Source of the DNA: an uncultured Ruminococcus sp.
GTDB taxonomy: Bacteria > Bacillota > Clostridia > Lachnospirales > Lachnospiraceae
Reading direction: 5' to 3'
Assembly (NCBI GenBank): GCA_946494335.1
Contig: CAMMBV010000006.1
Coordinates: 1-64,000 of the forward strand
Length of the DNA: 64,000 nt
A program made the position numbers and the translations under genes. The notes under the pieces were generated by a model. It was not told the origin of the DNA, made no database searches, and saw only the letters and a program-made list of their open reading frames with translations. Below, one piece after another: positions 36,908 to 45,465 of the stretch. Position 1 is the stretch's first letter. Each line of letters begins with the position of its first letter.

Positions 36908-37020
36908 CTGCCCCCTTCTCTTTGGATCAGCTGTATCAGACGCATCTTTTCCTTTAGTGTAAGCAGTCCATCGGATGCCAATATCTCTGCTGCTTTCAGC
37001 AGAATCGCCCTTTCATTCAT
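36904..37020 (-). CDS. 38-residue ORF translationally coupled to the recombinase
   Basis: Starts at ATG 37020, about nine bases after AAAAAAGGA, and its TGA overlaps the recombinase ATG (ATGA). Predicted peptide is helical and amphipathic with Leu-rich runs (ILLKAAEILASDGLLTLKEK). Coupling and clean start suggest it is real. It could be a recombination-directionality or regulatory peptide, but I do not recognise a family. Confidence 0.55.
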   Translation of the reverse strand: MNERAILLKAAEILASDGLLTLKEKMRLIQLIQREGGR

Positions 37021-37113
37021 CGCATCGTTTCCTTTTTTCCTATTCTATGCAGCTTCTTTTTATCTGCTCCTGTCCGGATGTATCTTCATTGCTTTAAACT
37101 GGACTGGGTGATC

Positions 37114-37203
37114 ATGAGCATCGTTATTCTCTGTATTCTGGCCACCGCCCTGTACGGCGTACTGAACCTGGCTGAAAAACTGTATCTGAAAAAACATTCC
37201 TGA
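37114..37203 (+). CDS. Possible 29-residue single-span membrane peptide
   Basis: ATG 37114 to TGA 37203: a hydrophobic helix (SIVILCILATALYGVLNLAE) followed by a basic tail (KLYLKKHS). Upstream GGGTGATC is close to the start and is a poor ribosome site. It resembles small membrane peptides or type I toxins in layout only. Divergent from the recombinase and 136 bases before the MATE gene. Confidence 0.3.
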   Translation: MSIVILCILATALYGVLNLAEKLYLKKHS

Positions 37204-37234
37204 CAGAAAAAACGACAGTTTTCGCCATGAAAAG

Positions 37235-37259
37235 GTCTCCGGATATTTTCCCCGGAGAC
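37235..37259. other. Inverted repeat upstream of the MATE promoter
   Basis: GTCTCCGG (37235-37242) and CCGGAGAC (37252-37259), 8-bp perfect stem. There is no T-run on the plus strand and only a weak one on the minus, so terminator or operator role is open. Confidence 0.4.
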
Positions 37260-37272
37260 AGATACATAGCTA

Positions 37273-37313
37273 TTGAATTCCCGTCAAAAACTGATATAAT
37301 TTGATACAGTATC
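37273..37313 (+). promoter_or_regulatory. MATE gene promoter with a palindrome at the start site
   Basis: TTGAAT (37273-37278), 16-base spacer, TATAAT (37295-37300). GATACAGTATC (37303-37313), a perfect 5-1-5 palindrome, overlaps the expected transcription start and could be a repressor site. No regulator gene is adjacent. Confidence 0.55.
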
Positions 37314-37339
37314 TTAAATTCTTTATCGGGAGAAATGTC

Positions 37340-38701
37340 ATGAAAACTTCTGTAGATCTGCAAAATGATTCCATCTCTTCGCTGGTGCTGCGCCTGGCTG
37401 TTCCAGCCATGATCGCCCAGTTTGTAAATATACTGTACAGTATCATCGACCGGATTTATATCGGTCATATCGCCGATATAGGCGGACTTGCCCTTGCCGG
37501 AGTAGGCGTCTGCGGTCCCATCGTTACCCTGCTTTCTTCTTTTGGTACTCTGGTAGGGCTGGGCGGTTCCATTTTAATGAGCATCCGGATGGGCGAAAAA
37601 AATCAGAAAAGAGCTTCGCAGATATTATCCAACTCCTTTCTGATGCTCTGCGTATTTTCTCTGATCCTCACAGTCACTTTCCTTTTAAGTAAGGACAGCC
37701 TTTTGATGTGGTTCGGCGCCAGCAATATAACCTTTACATACGCTGATACTTATATGACCATCTACACTGCCGGAACCTTCTTTGCCCTTATGGCGGTAGG
37801 ACTTAATTATTTCATCAACTGCCAGGGATTCCCCCTGGCCGGCATGACTACCGTCCTCATCGGAGCCGTGGCAAATATCGTACTGGATCCGCTGTTTATT
37901 TTTGTTTTTAAACTGGACGTAGCCGGAGCTGCCATCGCTACCGTAATTTCTCAGATGATGTCCTGTTTTTTTGCACTCTTTTTTCTTTTTGGAAAAAAGG
38001 TGCCGGTCAAGATAACGTTTGGAAATTATGACCGCCATATCATGAGCCGGATTATTTACCTGGGATTTTCTCCCTTTCTTATTCTGGCCTCCGACAGCAT
38101 TATACTGATCGTCATGAATACGGTCCTTCAAAAATACGGCGGGCCTTCCCAGGGCGATATGCTGATCACCTGTGCCGCCATAGCCCAGAGCTTTCTTTTG
38201 CTAATCACGGGACCCATGCTGGGAATCAGCAGCGGAACACAGGCCATTTTAAGTTATAATTACGGCGCCAGAGAAACTGGCAGAGTAAAGCGCGCGGAAC
38301 GGGTAATTCTGATTCTGATGGTGTGTTTTACCACCTTTATGTTCCTGATGTCCAGGCTGGTGCCTCATTTTTTTGTTCGGATGTTTACTTCCAACCCCGA
38401 ATATTACGAATTCTCTTCCTGGGCCATTCAGACTTATACCCTGATGATTATACCTTTAGGTTTTCAGTATGTATTCGTGGACGGGCTGACTGCGTTGGAA
38501 CGAACAAAAACCGCCCTCTTTCTGTCTGTGTTTCGGAAAAGTCTCTATGTGGCAGGTACTCTGATACTTCCCTTGCTGTTTACAGCCGAAGCCGCCTTTT
38601 ATGCAGAACCGCTGGCAGACGGAATCAGCGCTCTTGTCTCCACCTGTGTTTTCGGACTGATCATTAACAGACATCTGCTCCGTCGGGAACAGAGCCTGTA
38701 A
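37340..38701 (+). CDS. MATE-family efflux transporter
   Basis: 453 residues from ATG 37340 (GGGAG seven bases upstream). Twelve membrane helices in two homologous halves; N-terminal VLRLAVPAMIAQFVNILYSIIDRIYIGH is the typical MATE opening. Expels drugs or metabolites using Na+ or H+ gradient. Single gene ended by the 38704-38747 terminator. Confidence 0.92.
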   Translation: MKTSVDLQNDSISSLVLRLAVPAMIAQFVNILYSIIDRIYIGHIADIGGLALAGVGVCGPIVTLLSSFGTLVGLGGSILMSIRMGEKNQKRASQILSNSFLMLCVFSLILTVTFLLSKDSLLMWFGASNITFTYADTYMTIYTAGTFFALMAVGLNYFINCQGFPLAGMTTVLIGAVANIVLDPLFIFVFKLDVAGAAIATVISQMMSCFFALFFLFGKKVPVKITFGNYDRHIMSRIIYLGFSPFLILASDSIILIVMNTVLQKYGGPSQGDMLITCAAIAQSFLLLITGPMLGISSGTQAILSYNYGARETGRVKRAERVILILMVCFTTFMFLMSRLVPHFFVRMFTSNPEYYEFSSWAIQTYTLMIIPLGFQYVFVDGLTALERTKTALFLSVFRKSLYVAGTLILPLLFTAEAAFYAEPLADGISALVSTCVFGLIINRHLLRREQSL

Positions 38702-38703
38702 AG

Positions 38704-38747
38704 AAAAGCTGTGTTTTCATTTATGTGAAATCACAGCTTTTCTTTTT
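38704..38747. terminator. Terminator between MATE gene and small hypothetical gene
   Basis: AAAAGCTGTG (38704-38713) and CACAGCTTTT (38732-38741), then CTTTTTAC. Convergent genes, so it can act on both strands. Confidence 0.85.
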
Positions 38748-38748
38748 A

Positions 38749-38985
38749 CTATTTCCAGCTTTTTATAATCTGTATTATCTTTTCTTCGTAATCTCCCGTG
38801 ATATCTTCGCTCTGTCCGCCGTTCTTTACATTAGTTTCCGCACCCCATTCACCGTCATGAAATTCCCAGACATGGTACGGTACACCGCGGTAATCAAAAT
38901 CCAGGCTTCCACATTCCTCTATATCTGTATACTTATATTCCAGATTCATTTCTTCCAGAAGCCTTCTGATGCGCTGCAGTCTCAT
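38749..38985 (-). CDS. Small conserved-looking hypothetical protein
   Basis: 78 residues, start ATG 38985 with GAGGAAAAAT upstream. Begins with a basic helix (MRLQRIRRLLEEM), then an acidic beta-rich body (LDFDYRGVPYHVWEFHDGEWG) and a charged helix at the end. Soluble, no signal peptide. I do not recognise a family; nothing in the neighbourhood suggests a role. Confidence 0.6.
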   Translation of the reverse strand: MRLQRIRRLLEEMNLEYKYTDIEECGSLDFDYRGVPYHVWEFHDGEWGAETNVKNGGQSEDITGDYEEKIIQIIKSWK

Positions 38986-39169
38986 ATTTTTCCTCCTCTC
39001 TTTCCTGCTATATGAATCATTTTAATTCAATCATTTATTGACTTCAACAATAATTTTGGGACTATTTTCCGGATTTTTCCTGTTTTGTCCACACTATGTA
39101 TATAATTGCTTTTCACAGATTCGGTAATTGACTTTTTTTCGATTATTTCGACAAATTTCACCTCATTCC

Positions 39170-39198
39170 TTGATTCTGCACAATTTGCCATATATAAT
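39170..39198 (+). promoter_or_regulatory. Promoter of the AraC-family gene
   Basis: TTGATT (39170-39175), 17-base spacer, TATAAT (39193-39198). The 283-base region between the two divergent genes is AT-rich and otherwise shows nothing I can name. Confidence 0.6.
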
Positions 39199-39268
39199 AG
39201 GGATGGAACTGTATTTTTTATTAAAATTCACAAGACATCACATTTGAAAATTACACACGGGGGAAACT

Positions 39269-40147
39269 ATGAGAAATTATGACATCGGTGTATTGGCAAC
39301 TTCACAGGAATATTTTCACGTTGCAAGTCAGTTTGCAAAGAAAACTCTCTTCTACTTGATTTCCGGTGGTGATTATCAATGCAGTAAAGATTTCACAGAC
39401 AGAAAAGGTAATCTTCCTGAAAGCTTTTATGTCATGTTAATACAGAAAGGTACCTTGTATATTGAAATGAACCGTAATACTTATATGGCTCCAAAAGGCA
39501 GCGTTTTTGTTCTCGACAGTAAAATTGACTGCTGCTATTACACAAAGGATAATCTTTCCATGCAGTGGATACAGTTCAGTGGGATCACAGCGCAAAACTT
39601 TGTCGATCTGCTGTATGAAACAAACGGCAAGAACGGTCCTGTCTTTCAGCTCGATGAATTGCCTGCAATGGCAAAAAAATTCGACTTTATTATGAATATG
39701 TTTGCCACGAATCAGATAAATGAATGCCTTGGCTCACTTTATATCCACGATATTCTGACTTCACTCACCCTGCTGAATCCTCTTTCCCAGGAGGGAACGC
39801 GGCTGAGTATGATCGAGGTGGCACGCTACATTGATAAATTCTACAGTGAAAATCTAACCGTCAAAAATCTGGCAAAGGGCTGCAATCTCTGTGTATATTA
39901 TTTCATCCGGGCTTTTCAGAAGGTCCACCAGTGCACTCCCTATCAGTATCTGGCCGGTGTCCGTTTTGAAAATGCCAAGCGTCTGCTTCTTACGACAAAT
40001 CTCAACATTGAAGAAATCGGAAACATGGTGGGATTCAGCAGCGGTTCCAATTTCGCCAGATCATTTAAAAAAGAATTTGGTTATTCACCTACTACATACA
40101 GAAAATACGGTCCGGATCCTATATTGGAAGCTCATCCAGAGATATAA
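39269..40147 (+). CDS. AraC-family transcriptional regulator with N-terminal cupin
   Basis: 292 residues: N-terminal AraC-binding cupin (about 20-130), then two helix-turn-helix motifs at the C-terminus (LTVKNLAKGCNLCVYYFIRAF and IEEIGNMVGFSSGSNFARSF). The arrangement is that of carbohydrate-responsive regulators. No sugar genes are adjacent, so its targets are unknown. GGGGGAAACT before ATG 39269. Confidence 0.88.
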   Translation: MRNYDIGVLATSQEYFHVASQFAKKTLFYLISGGDYQCSKDFTDRKGNLPESFYVMLIQKGTLYIEMNRNTYMAPKGSVFVLDSKIDCCYYTKDNLSMQWIQFSGITAQNFVDLLYETNGKNGPVFQLDELPAMAKKFDFIMNMFATNQINECLGSLYIHDILTSLTLLNPLSQEGTRLSMIEVARYIDKFYSENLTVKNLAKGCNLCVYYFIRAFQKVHQCTPYQYLAGVRFENAKRLLLTTNLNIEEIGNMVGFSSGSNFARSFKKEFGYSPTTYRKYGPDPILEAHPEI

Positions 40148-40151
40148 AAGA

Positions 40152-40203
40152 AAACAGGCAGATACCGGCCTTCGCCGGTTTCTTTCCTGTTTCTTTCTTT
40201 TTT
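40152..40203. terminator. Terminator between araC-like and thiC genes
   Basis: Nested stem: AAACAGG (40152-40158) with CCTGTTT (40186-40192) enclosing ACCGGC/GCCGGT, followed by CTTTCTTTTTT. It lies between convergent genes. Confidence 0.8.
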
Positions 40204-41506
40204 AGTCCATAATATCCACATCTTCACCGCGAAGAATTTTGTTAATATTGCGCACAGCGCACATTTTTCCACACATAGTGCAGGTATCTTCTCGCTCCGG
40301 CGTAGATTCCGCACGGTATCTTCTCGCTTTCTCACTGTCCATAGCCAATTCAAACTGACGATCCCAGTCCAGATTTCTTCTGGCCTCACTCATATCATGA
40401 TCCCACTGAGCCGCGCCTTTGATACCTTTTGCAATATCCGCTGCATGGGCGGCAATTTTGGACGCAATAATTCCTTCCTTCACATCCTCAAGGGTGGGAA
40501 GACGCAGATGCTCTGCCGGTGTAACATAACAGAGGAAGGAAGCACCGTAAGTTGCTGCAATCGCTCCTCCGATGGCCGCAGTAATATGATCATATCCCGG
40601 CGCCACATCTGTCACAAGGGGACCCAGCACATAGAAGGGCGCGCCTTTGCAGATGGTCTTCTGTATCTCCATATTAGCCTGAATCTGATTCAGCGGCATA
40701 TGACCCGGCCCCTCTATAATGATCTGAACATCCTTTTCCCATGCTCTCGTAGTCAGCTCACCTAAGGTTACAAGCTCTTCAATCTGTGAGACATCGCCGG
40801 CGTCTTCGATGCTTCCCGGACGGCAGGCATCTCCCAGACTTAAGGTCACGTCATATTCCTGGCAGATTTCCAGTATCTCATCAAAACGTTCAAAGAAGGG
40901 GTTTTCATTTCCCGTCAGCTCCATCCATGCAAAAATAATGGAACCTCCGCGGGAAACGATGTTGGTATGGCGCTTTGATTTTTTAAACCGTTCCGCTGTA
41001 GCTTTATTGATGCCGCAGTGTATGGTCATAAAATCCACACCGTCTTCGGCATGCATCCGAACGATATCAATCCACTCATCGGATGTGATCTTTTTCAGAG
41101 CCTTATTATAATAGACTACTGCATCGTAGATGGGAACCGTACCAATCACAGCCGGACACTCATGGGTCAGCTTACGGCGAAAGGTCTGTGTGTCTCCAAA
41201 AGAGCTGAGATCCATGATGGATTCTGCGCCCATATTGACAGCCTCCATCACTTTCGCCATTTCCACATCCATATCCAGACAGTCTTTTGAAGTTCCCAGA
41301 TTCACATTAATCTTTGTCTTCAGCATATCGCCGATTCCGTATGGCTTAAGACATTTATGATTTTTATTTGCAGGAATAGCAAGGCGTCCCTGCGCTACCA
41401 GCCGGCGAACTTCCTCCACATCCATCTGTTCATATTCTGCAACAGTCTTCATGGCATCCGTCACGATTCCCTTGCGGGCAGCATTCATCTGCGTTGTATA
41501 CTCCAT
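40202..41506 (-). CDS. thiC: Phosphomethylpyrimidine synthase
   Basis: 434 residues, the short bacterial form. Radical-SAM cluster at the C-terminus, [11 protein letters not shown], and family blocks such as [14 protein letters not shown]-like [22 protein letters not shown] and [11 protein letters not shown]. Converts aminoimidazole ribotide to HMP phosphate for thiamine. Controlled by the TPP riboswitch upstream; no other thi genes adjoin. Confidence 0.97.
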   Translation of the reverse strand: MEYTTQMNAARKGIVTDAMKTVAEYEQMDVEEVRRLVAQGRLAIPANKNHKCLKPYGIGDMLKTKINVNLGTSKDCLDMDVEMAKVMEAVNMGAESIMDLSSFGDTQTFRRKLTHECPAVIGTVPIYDAVVYYNKALKKITSDEWIDIVRMHAEDGVDFMTIHCGINKATAERFKKSKRHTNIVSRGGSIIFAWMELTGNENPFFERFDEILEICQEYDVTLSLGDACRPGSIEDAGDVSQIEELVTLGELTTRAWEKDVQIIIEGPGHMPLNQIQANMEIQKTICKGAPFYVLGPLVTDVAPGYDHITAAIGGAIAATYGASFLCYVTPAEHLRLPTLEDVKEGIIASKIAAHAADIAKGIKGAAQWDHDMSEARRNLDWDRQFELAMDSEKARRYRAESTPEREDTCTMCGKMCAVRNINKILRGEDVDIMD

Positions 41507-41520
41507 ATTATCCTCCTGAC

Positions 41521-41565
41521 AAAAATCGAGGGAGATATATTTCCTATGCAGGCAACATATCTCCC
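41521..41565 (-). terminator. Riboswitch expression platform: terminator before thiC
   Basis: Minus strand GGGAGATAT (41565-41557) pairs with ATATCTCCC (41538-41530), then TCGATTTTT. It lies between the TPP aptamer and the thiC start, so TPP binding probably promotes premature termination. Confidence 0.7.
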
Positions 41566-41580
41566 AATTTTATACATCTG

Positions 41581-41672
41581 AAATATTTTCCCTACGTTGG
41601 CATGATCCAAATCAGGTAAGGTCGAAACGATTCAGTTTCCTCTCAGCCCGTCCGCGGACTCCCTCAATACTC
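41581..41672 (-). promoter_or_regulatory. TPP riboswitch (THI element) upstream of thiC
   Basis: Minus strand shows the conserved THI blocks in order: CGGGCTGAGAGG, ACCTTACCTGATTTGGATCA and TGCCAACGTAGGGAA, enclosed by an AGTATT/AATATT P1 stem. The thiC start lies 75 bases downstream. Confidence 0.95.
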
Positions 41673-41710
41673 AACTCTCTATTTAATTTCCAAATGACCG
41701 GAAATCCCTA

Positions 41711-42844
41711 TTACTTATTCAGAACTTCCAGATACAGTTTCAGGACATCTTCCTTGCCCATTTCAACGTATGTATTGGTCATCAGTCTCTGCTGTTCTGC
41801 GATAACCAGATCTGCCATCTGATTGCAGATTTCTTCTGTCACGCCATACTCACACAGCGGTTTTCTGCGGATAAGAGCTGCCAGAGCTTCTTCCAGTTTA
41901 TCGTAAACTTCCGGTCCCTCTGTCTCGCATCCAAGGATCTCAGCCAGTACATGGTTGATCTCTTTGATATCTCCATCCGGATTTGATCTGTAGTAGTATT
42001 TCATAACGGTTGTGAACAGCGCATAGTTGGACTCACCGTGAGCAACTTTGAACATTCCGCCCAGCGGGAAGCTCATAGCATGAACTGCGTTGCAGCCTGC
42101 TGTACCAAATGCAATACCTGCATAGTTGCTTCCAAGTACGAATTTGTCCATGATCTCCAGTCTGTAGTCCTGTCCATGCTCGATCATTTCCATGAAGCCG
42201 CTCATCAGCAGTTCAATGGCTCTCTTGCCGATCATTCTTGACAGGTCAGTGTGACGGCGTCCTACGTAGCTTTCTACTGCATGGATCAGCGCGTCAATTG
42301 CACTGTACATAAATGGCTGATACGGAAGGCTCTTAACCAGATCCGGAATCAGAACTGCGTAATCTGCAAACAGCTCATCGTTTGCGCAGCCTTTTTTCGT
42401 CTTTGTCTTTGTCAGATAAATCATGGAGATATTTGTTACTTCTGTACCGGTTCCACAGGTTGTGGGGCATGCAATCAGTTCAATTTTATGTTTCGGTTTG
42501 AAAGTCGGGTTCTCTTTGTAAGCATCCACGATATCATCCGGTTTTTCTGATGCAACCCATTTTGCCATATCAATAACGGTACCGCCGCCTACTGCGATAA
42601 TTCTCTTGTACTCTTTATCTCTCAGATCGTTGAAGATAGCATTGTACATTTCATCCGTAGGTTCAGAAGTGCCGTATTTTTCCTGGAAATAAACGTCACA
42701 TTTCAGGTTCAGCGGTTTCATCTTCGGTGTATACAGGAATTCATTGGTGAAGATCAGATCGCCTTCGCCCAGCTCAAACTCTTTTGCAAAATCCTCAAAA
42801 GTGTCAAATTTGTGAATGTCTGTTTTTAATAATAACTGTCTCAT
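41711..42844 (-). CDS. Iron-containing alcohol dehydrogenase, 4-hydroxybutyrate dehydrogenase-like
   Basis: 377 residues. GGGTVIDMAKWVA (NAD site) and CPTTCGTGTEVTN are group III ADH hallmarks; metal ligands in DALIHAVESYVG and HAMSFPLGGMF...HGESN. The overall sequence and the adjacent AbfD gene fit 4-hydroxybutyrate dehydrogenase, which interconverts succinate semialdehyde and 4-hydroxybutyrate. Ribosome site AAAGGAGAAG. Last gene of the cluster. Confidence 0.87.
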   Translation of the reverse strand: MRQLLLKTDIHKFDTFEDFAKEFELGEGDLIFTNEFLYTPKMKPLNLKCDVYFQEKYGTSEPTDEMYNAIFNDLRDKEYKRIIAVGGGTVIDMAKWVASEKPDDIVDAYKENPTFKPKHKIELIACPTTCGTGTEVTNISMIYLTKTKTKKGCANDELFADYAVLIPDLVKSLPYQPFMYSAIDALIHAVESYVGRRHTDLSRMIGKRAIELLMSGFMEMIEHGQDYRLEIMDKFVLGSNYAGIAFGTAGCNAVHAMSFPLGGMFKVAHGESNYALFTTVMKYYYRSNPDGDIKEINHVLAEILGCETEGPEVYDKLEEALAALIRRKPLCEYGVTEEICNQMADLVIAEQQRLMTNTYVEMGKEDVLKLYLEVLNK

Positions 42845-42916
42845 TTTCTTCTCCTTTTCTTTTTATATTATTTTGTTCCCTGATAAATCCAAACTTTTTA
42901 CCTTCTGCCTGTCCTT

Positions 42917-43696
42917 TTACTTGTTATTGAAATGGTCAAGTTTTTCCTTATTTACAAACGCAGAAAGAGCATCGTGAGCGTCCTGTGTTGTAAACAGAGA
43001 ACCAAAAGAAAGGATCATGTGCTCTGTACTTGTCGGGTAATCGGTTTCGCTGGCAACATTGACTGCCTTTTTCGTCGTAGCCACTGCAATCGGAGCATTC
43101 TTTGCAATTTTTTCTGCCATTTCCATGGCTGCGTCCATCAGCTCTTCAACAGGAACAACTTTATTGACAAGATGGATTCTCTCCGCCTCGTCCGCTTTTA
43201 TATTTGCACAGGTAAACAGAAGTTCTCTTGCTTTTCCTTCACCTACAATTGCCTGAATTCTCTGAGATCCGCCGGTACCTGTCATAATTCCAAGGCTGAC
43301 TTCCGGGAATGCAAATCTGGCATTCTCAGCTGCAATACGGATATCGCAGGCAAGTGCAACCTCCAGACCGCCGCCCAGACAATGACCGTTGATGGCAGCA
43401 ATGACAGGAGTTCTGAACTGGTGAATTTTTTCAAGGACGGCACTGCCGAATTTCGCATAATCACGAGCCTCGTAAAAACCAAACTCACTCATTTCCTTGA
43501 TATCAGCTCCGGCAACAAATGCCTTCTCCCCGGCGCCTTTTACGATCACGCAGTATACGTCTTTGTCCTTTTCAACTTCGTCAAATGCTTTTCCCAGATC
43601 GGTAAGCACTGCTGTACTTACTGCATTCAATTTTTTCGGAAAATTGATTGTAATAGTGCAGACATGGCCTTTTTTTTCAATTAATGCATATTCCAT
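42917..43696 (-). CDS. Enoyl-CoA hydratase/crotonase
   Basis: 259 residues, crotonase fold with CoA-binding oxyanion elements AFVAGADIKEM and NGHCLGGGLEVALACD and the catalytic-Glu regions (EVSLGIMTG). Adds water to crotonyl-CoA giving 3-hydroxybutyryl-CoA, the oxidative branch to acetyl-CoA. In this cluster it would let crotonyl-CoA from AbfD be split between reduction and oxidation; 3-hydroxybutyryl-CoA dehydrogenase and thiolase are not in the window. Confidence 0.9.
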   Translation of the reverse strand: MEYALIEKKGHVCTITINFPKKLNAVSTAVLTDLGKAFDEVEKDKDVYCVIVKGAGEKAFVAGADIKEMSEFGFYEARDYAKFGSAVLEKIHQFRTPVIAAINGHCLGGGLEVALACDIRIAAENARFAFPEVSLGIMTGTGGSQRIQAIVGEGKARELLFTCANIKADEAERIHLVNKVVPVEELMDAAMEMAEKIAKNAPIAVATTKKAVNVASETDYPTSTEHMILSFGSLFTTQDAHDALSAFVNKEKLDHFNNK

Positions 43697-43725
43697 ATCG
43701 TTACTCCTTACCCCGCATGCACGTA

Positions 43726-43998
43726 CTACTCACTCCATGCATGCAGCTCTTTTTTTATAATATCAAAATCCTCCCTGCAGACGGCGGTAAACAGCCGTCT
43801 GCAGTTGGAAAATTTCTGATCTGATACACAATTCCGATTACATCCCCTCACCAGAAGGCAGGCATCATATGTGTCGTCTCCACGATAAGGTGTAAAGGAA
43901 ATATTCAGGTCTGTCAAAGATGATTTCAGGTCCTCCACTGCCGCAGTTCTGTCGTATACAGGATTACAGCCGCCGCAGTACTTCAGTCCTATCTTCAA
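43726..43998 (-). CDS. Cys-rich small protein of unknown function (KYCGGCNP type)
   Basis: 90 residues with seven Cys (8, 11, 47, 53, 57, 66, 74), including YCGGCNP and RGCNRNC. TTG start 43998 overlaps the AbfD stop (TTGA), so it is made together with AbfD. The Cys spacing suggests metal or Fe-S binding; an assembly or repair role for the oxygen-sensitive dehydratase is plausible but unproven. I recall similar proteins near such dehydratases but cannot check. Confidence 0.75.
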   Translation of the reverse strand: MKIGLKYCGGCNPVYDRTAAVEDLKSSLTDLNISFTPYRGDDTYDACLLVRGCNRNCVSDQKFSNCRRLFTAVCREDFDIIKKELHAWSE

Positions 43999-45443
43999 TC
44001 TTTAATGTTGGCAATATCCTTTGCCAGCTTCTTCTTCTGTTCCAGATTGCTCTGACGTGAAATCATAATACGCTGAGCCTGCGGTGAGCCGGCGCCGTGC
44101 ATGGACTCTGTACGATATCCAACCGCCGCAGTACCAAGAGAAATATTTTCAATCAGCCGCAGAATTCTCATACGGTCTTCTACAGAGATTCCTTCCACAC
44201 CTACCAGATATTTTTCAATGTAGGGTTTCAGCTCTGCCGTATTGTAATCCGTTTCAGAAGGACAGGTAACCATCAGGCCGCCTGCGATATCTTCTGCAAG
44301 ACGGGCGATCTCATAGGGGAATCTGGTAATGTTCTGTTTACATACATTTGCCAGAAGCAGATCGATCATATAGTTTCCGGCTTTCGTCGGGCATCCTTCA
44401 CAGGAGCATGCCACGCCGCAGCTGTACAGCGTCTCGTTCAGATGCGTCATCTCAATCAGTTTATCCTTAATGTGAGATGCTTTCGCAGCGCCGTTATAAT
44501 CTGCTGCCAGAGCAGTTGCACCGATCAGCACATCGCCCACGCCGACCTTGCAGCCGCCGTAGCTCTGACGGTGATATCCGGAAAAACGTTCCACCAGCAT
44601 GCCGGCAAATTCTGTCTCTCCGTTCATAAAGATCCGCTCATTGGGAACGAATACATTATCAAAGATAACCAGAGCTTCATGACCGCCGAAGTTTTTATTT
44701 CCGAGATCAATGTCTGCGCCTTCTTCCAGTTTCCGGGTATCACAGGACTGACGTCCATAGATCATAAAGATACCTTCTGTATCTGTCGGAACTGCAAAGG
44801 AAATTGCATAATCCTTATCTTCCGGCTTCATTGCAATCGTCGGCATAACCAGAACTTCATGTGAATTCACAATACCGGTCTGATGAGCTTTGGCGCCCCG
44901 CACTACCACACCGTCCGGGCGGCGTTCTACTACATGAAGATAGCAGTCCGGATCCGGCTGTTTGCTGGGAGACAGGGAACGGTCGCCTTTGGGGTCTGTC
45001 ATGGCGCCGTCCACAACCAGGTCTTTTAACTGAACATCGTTTAAGAATTTCTTAAAGTTTTCATGATAGTTTGTTCCATGAGCCTGGTCAATTTCATATG
45101 TAGTGGAGAAAACCGCATTGTTCGCATCCATACCAACGCAGCGCTGGAAACAGGAACCGGTTTTCTGTCCTAACAGACGAAGCATTTTTACTTTTTTTAC
45201 AAGATCTTCTGTGCTCTGATGAAGATGTGTAAAACGATTAACCTTCTGACCATTTAAAGAAGAAGTAGCGGTCATCAGATCCTCATACTCCGGCTGATTT
45301 GCCAGTTCATATGTCATTCCGATTGAATTTAAGGAAGGACGGATTACAGGATCATCGACCGGATTTTCCACCCGCTTTCCAAACATGTATACTTTCAGGT
45401 TTAACTTTCTTAAACTCTCAAAGTATTCTTCCCTTGTCATCAT
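43995..45443 (-). CDS. abfD: 4-hydroxybutyryl-CoA dehydratase / vinylacetyl-CoA isomerase
   Basis: 482 residues, member of the FAD-containing 4-hydroxyphenylacetate 3-hydroxylase fold. The four [4Fe-4S] ligands known from the Clostridium aminobutyricum enzyme are all present in place: C98 and C102 (SCFQRC), H291 and C298 (GYHRQSYGGC), each shifted by one. Converts 4-hydroxybutyryl-CoA to crotonyl-CoA by a ketyl-radical mechanism. Between etfA and the Cys-rich gene in one operon. The CoA-transferase that would make its substrate is not in the window. Confidence 0.95.
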   Translation of the reverse strand: MMTREEYFESLRKLNLKVYMFGKRVENPVDDPVIRPSLNSIGMTYELANQPEYEDLMTATSSLNGQKVNRFTHLHQSTEDLVKKVKMLRLLGQKTGSCFQRCVGMDANNAVFSTTYEIDQAHGTNYHENFKKFLNDVQLKDLVVDGAMTDPKGDRSLSPSKQPDPDCYLHVVERRPDGVVVRGAKAHQTGIVNSHEVLVMPTIAMKPEDKDYAISFAVPTDTEGIFMIYGRQSCDTRKLEEGADIDLGNKNFGGHEALVIFDNVFVPNERIFMNGETEFAGMLVERFSGYHRQSYGGCKVGVGDVLIGATALAADYNGAAKASHIKDKLIEMTHLNETLYSCGVACSCEGCPTKAGNYMIDLLLANVCKQNITRFPYEIARLAEDIAGGLMVTCPSETDYNTAELKPYIEKYLVGVEGISVEDRMRILRLIENISLGTAAVGYRTESMHGAGSPQAQRIMISRQSNLEQKKKLAKDIANIKD

Positions 45444-45465
45444 AAGGTTTTACCTCCAAATAGAA

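Noticed and set aside
35207-37020. An integrated prophage or integrative element around the recombinase
   Set aside because: Neighbours are ordinary chromosomal transporter genes, and no attachment repeats, relaxase, capsid or cargo genes are visible.
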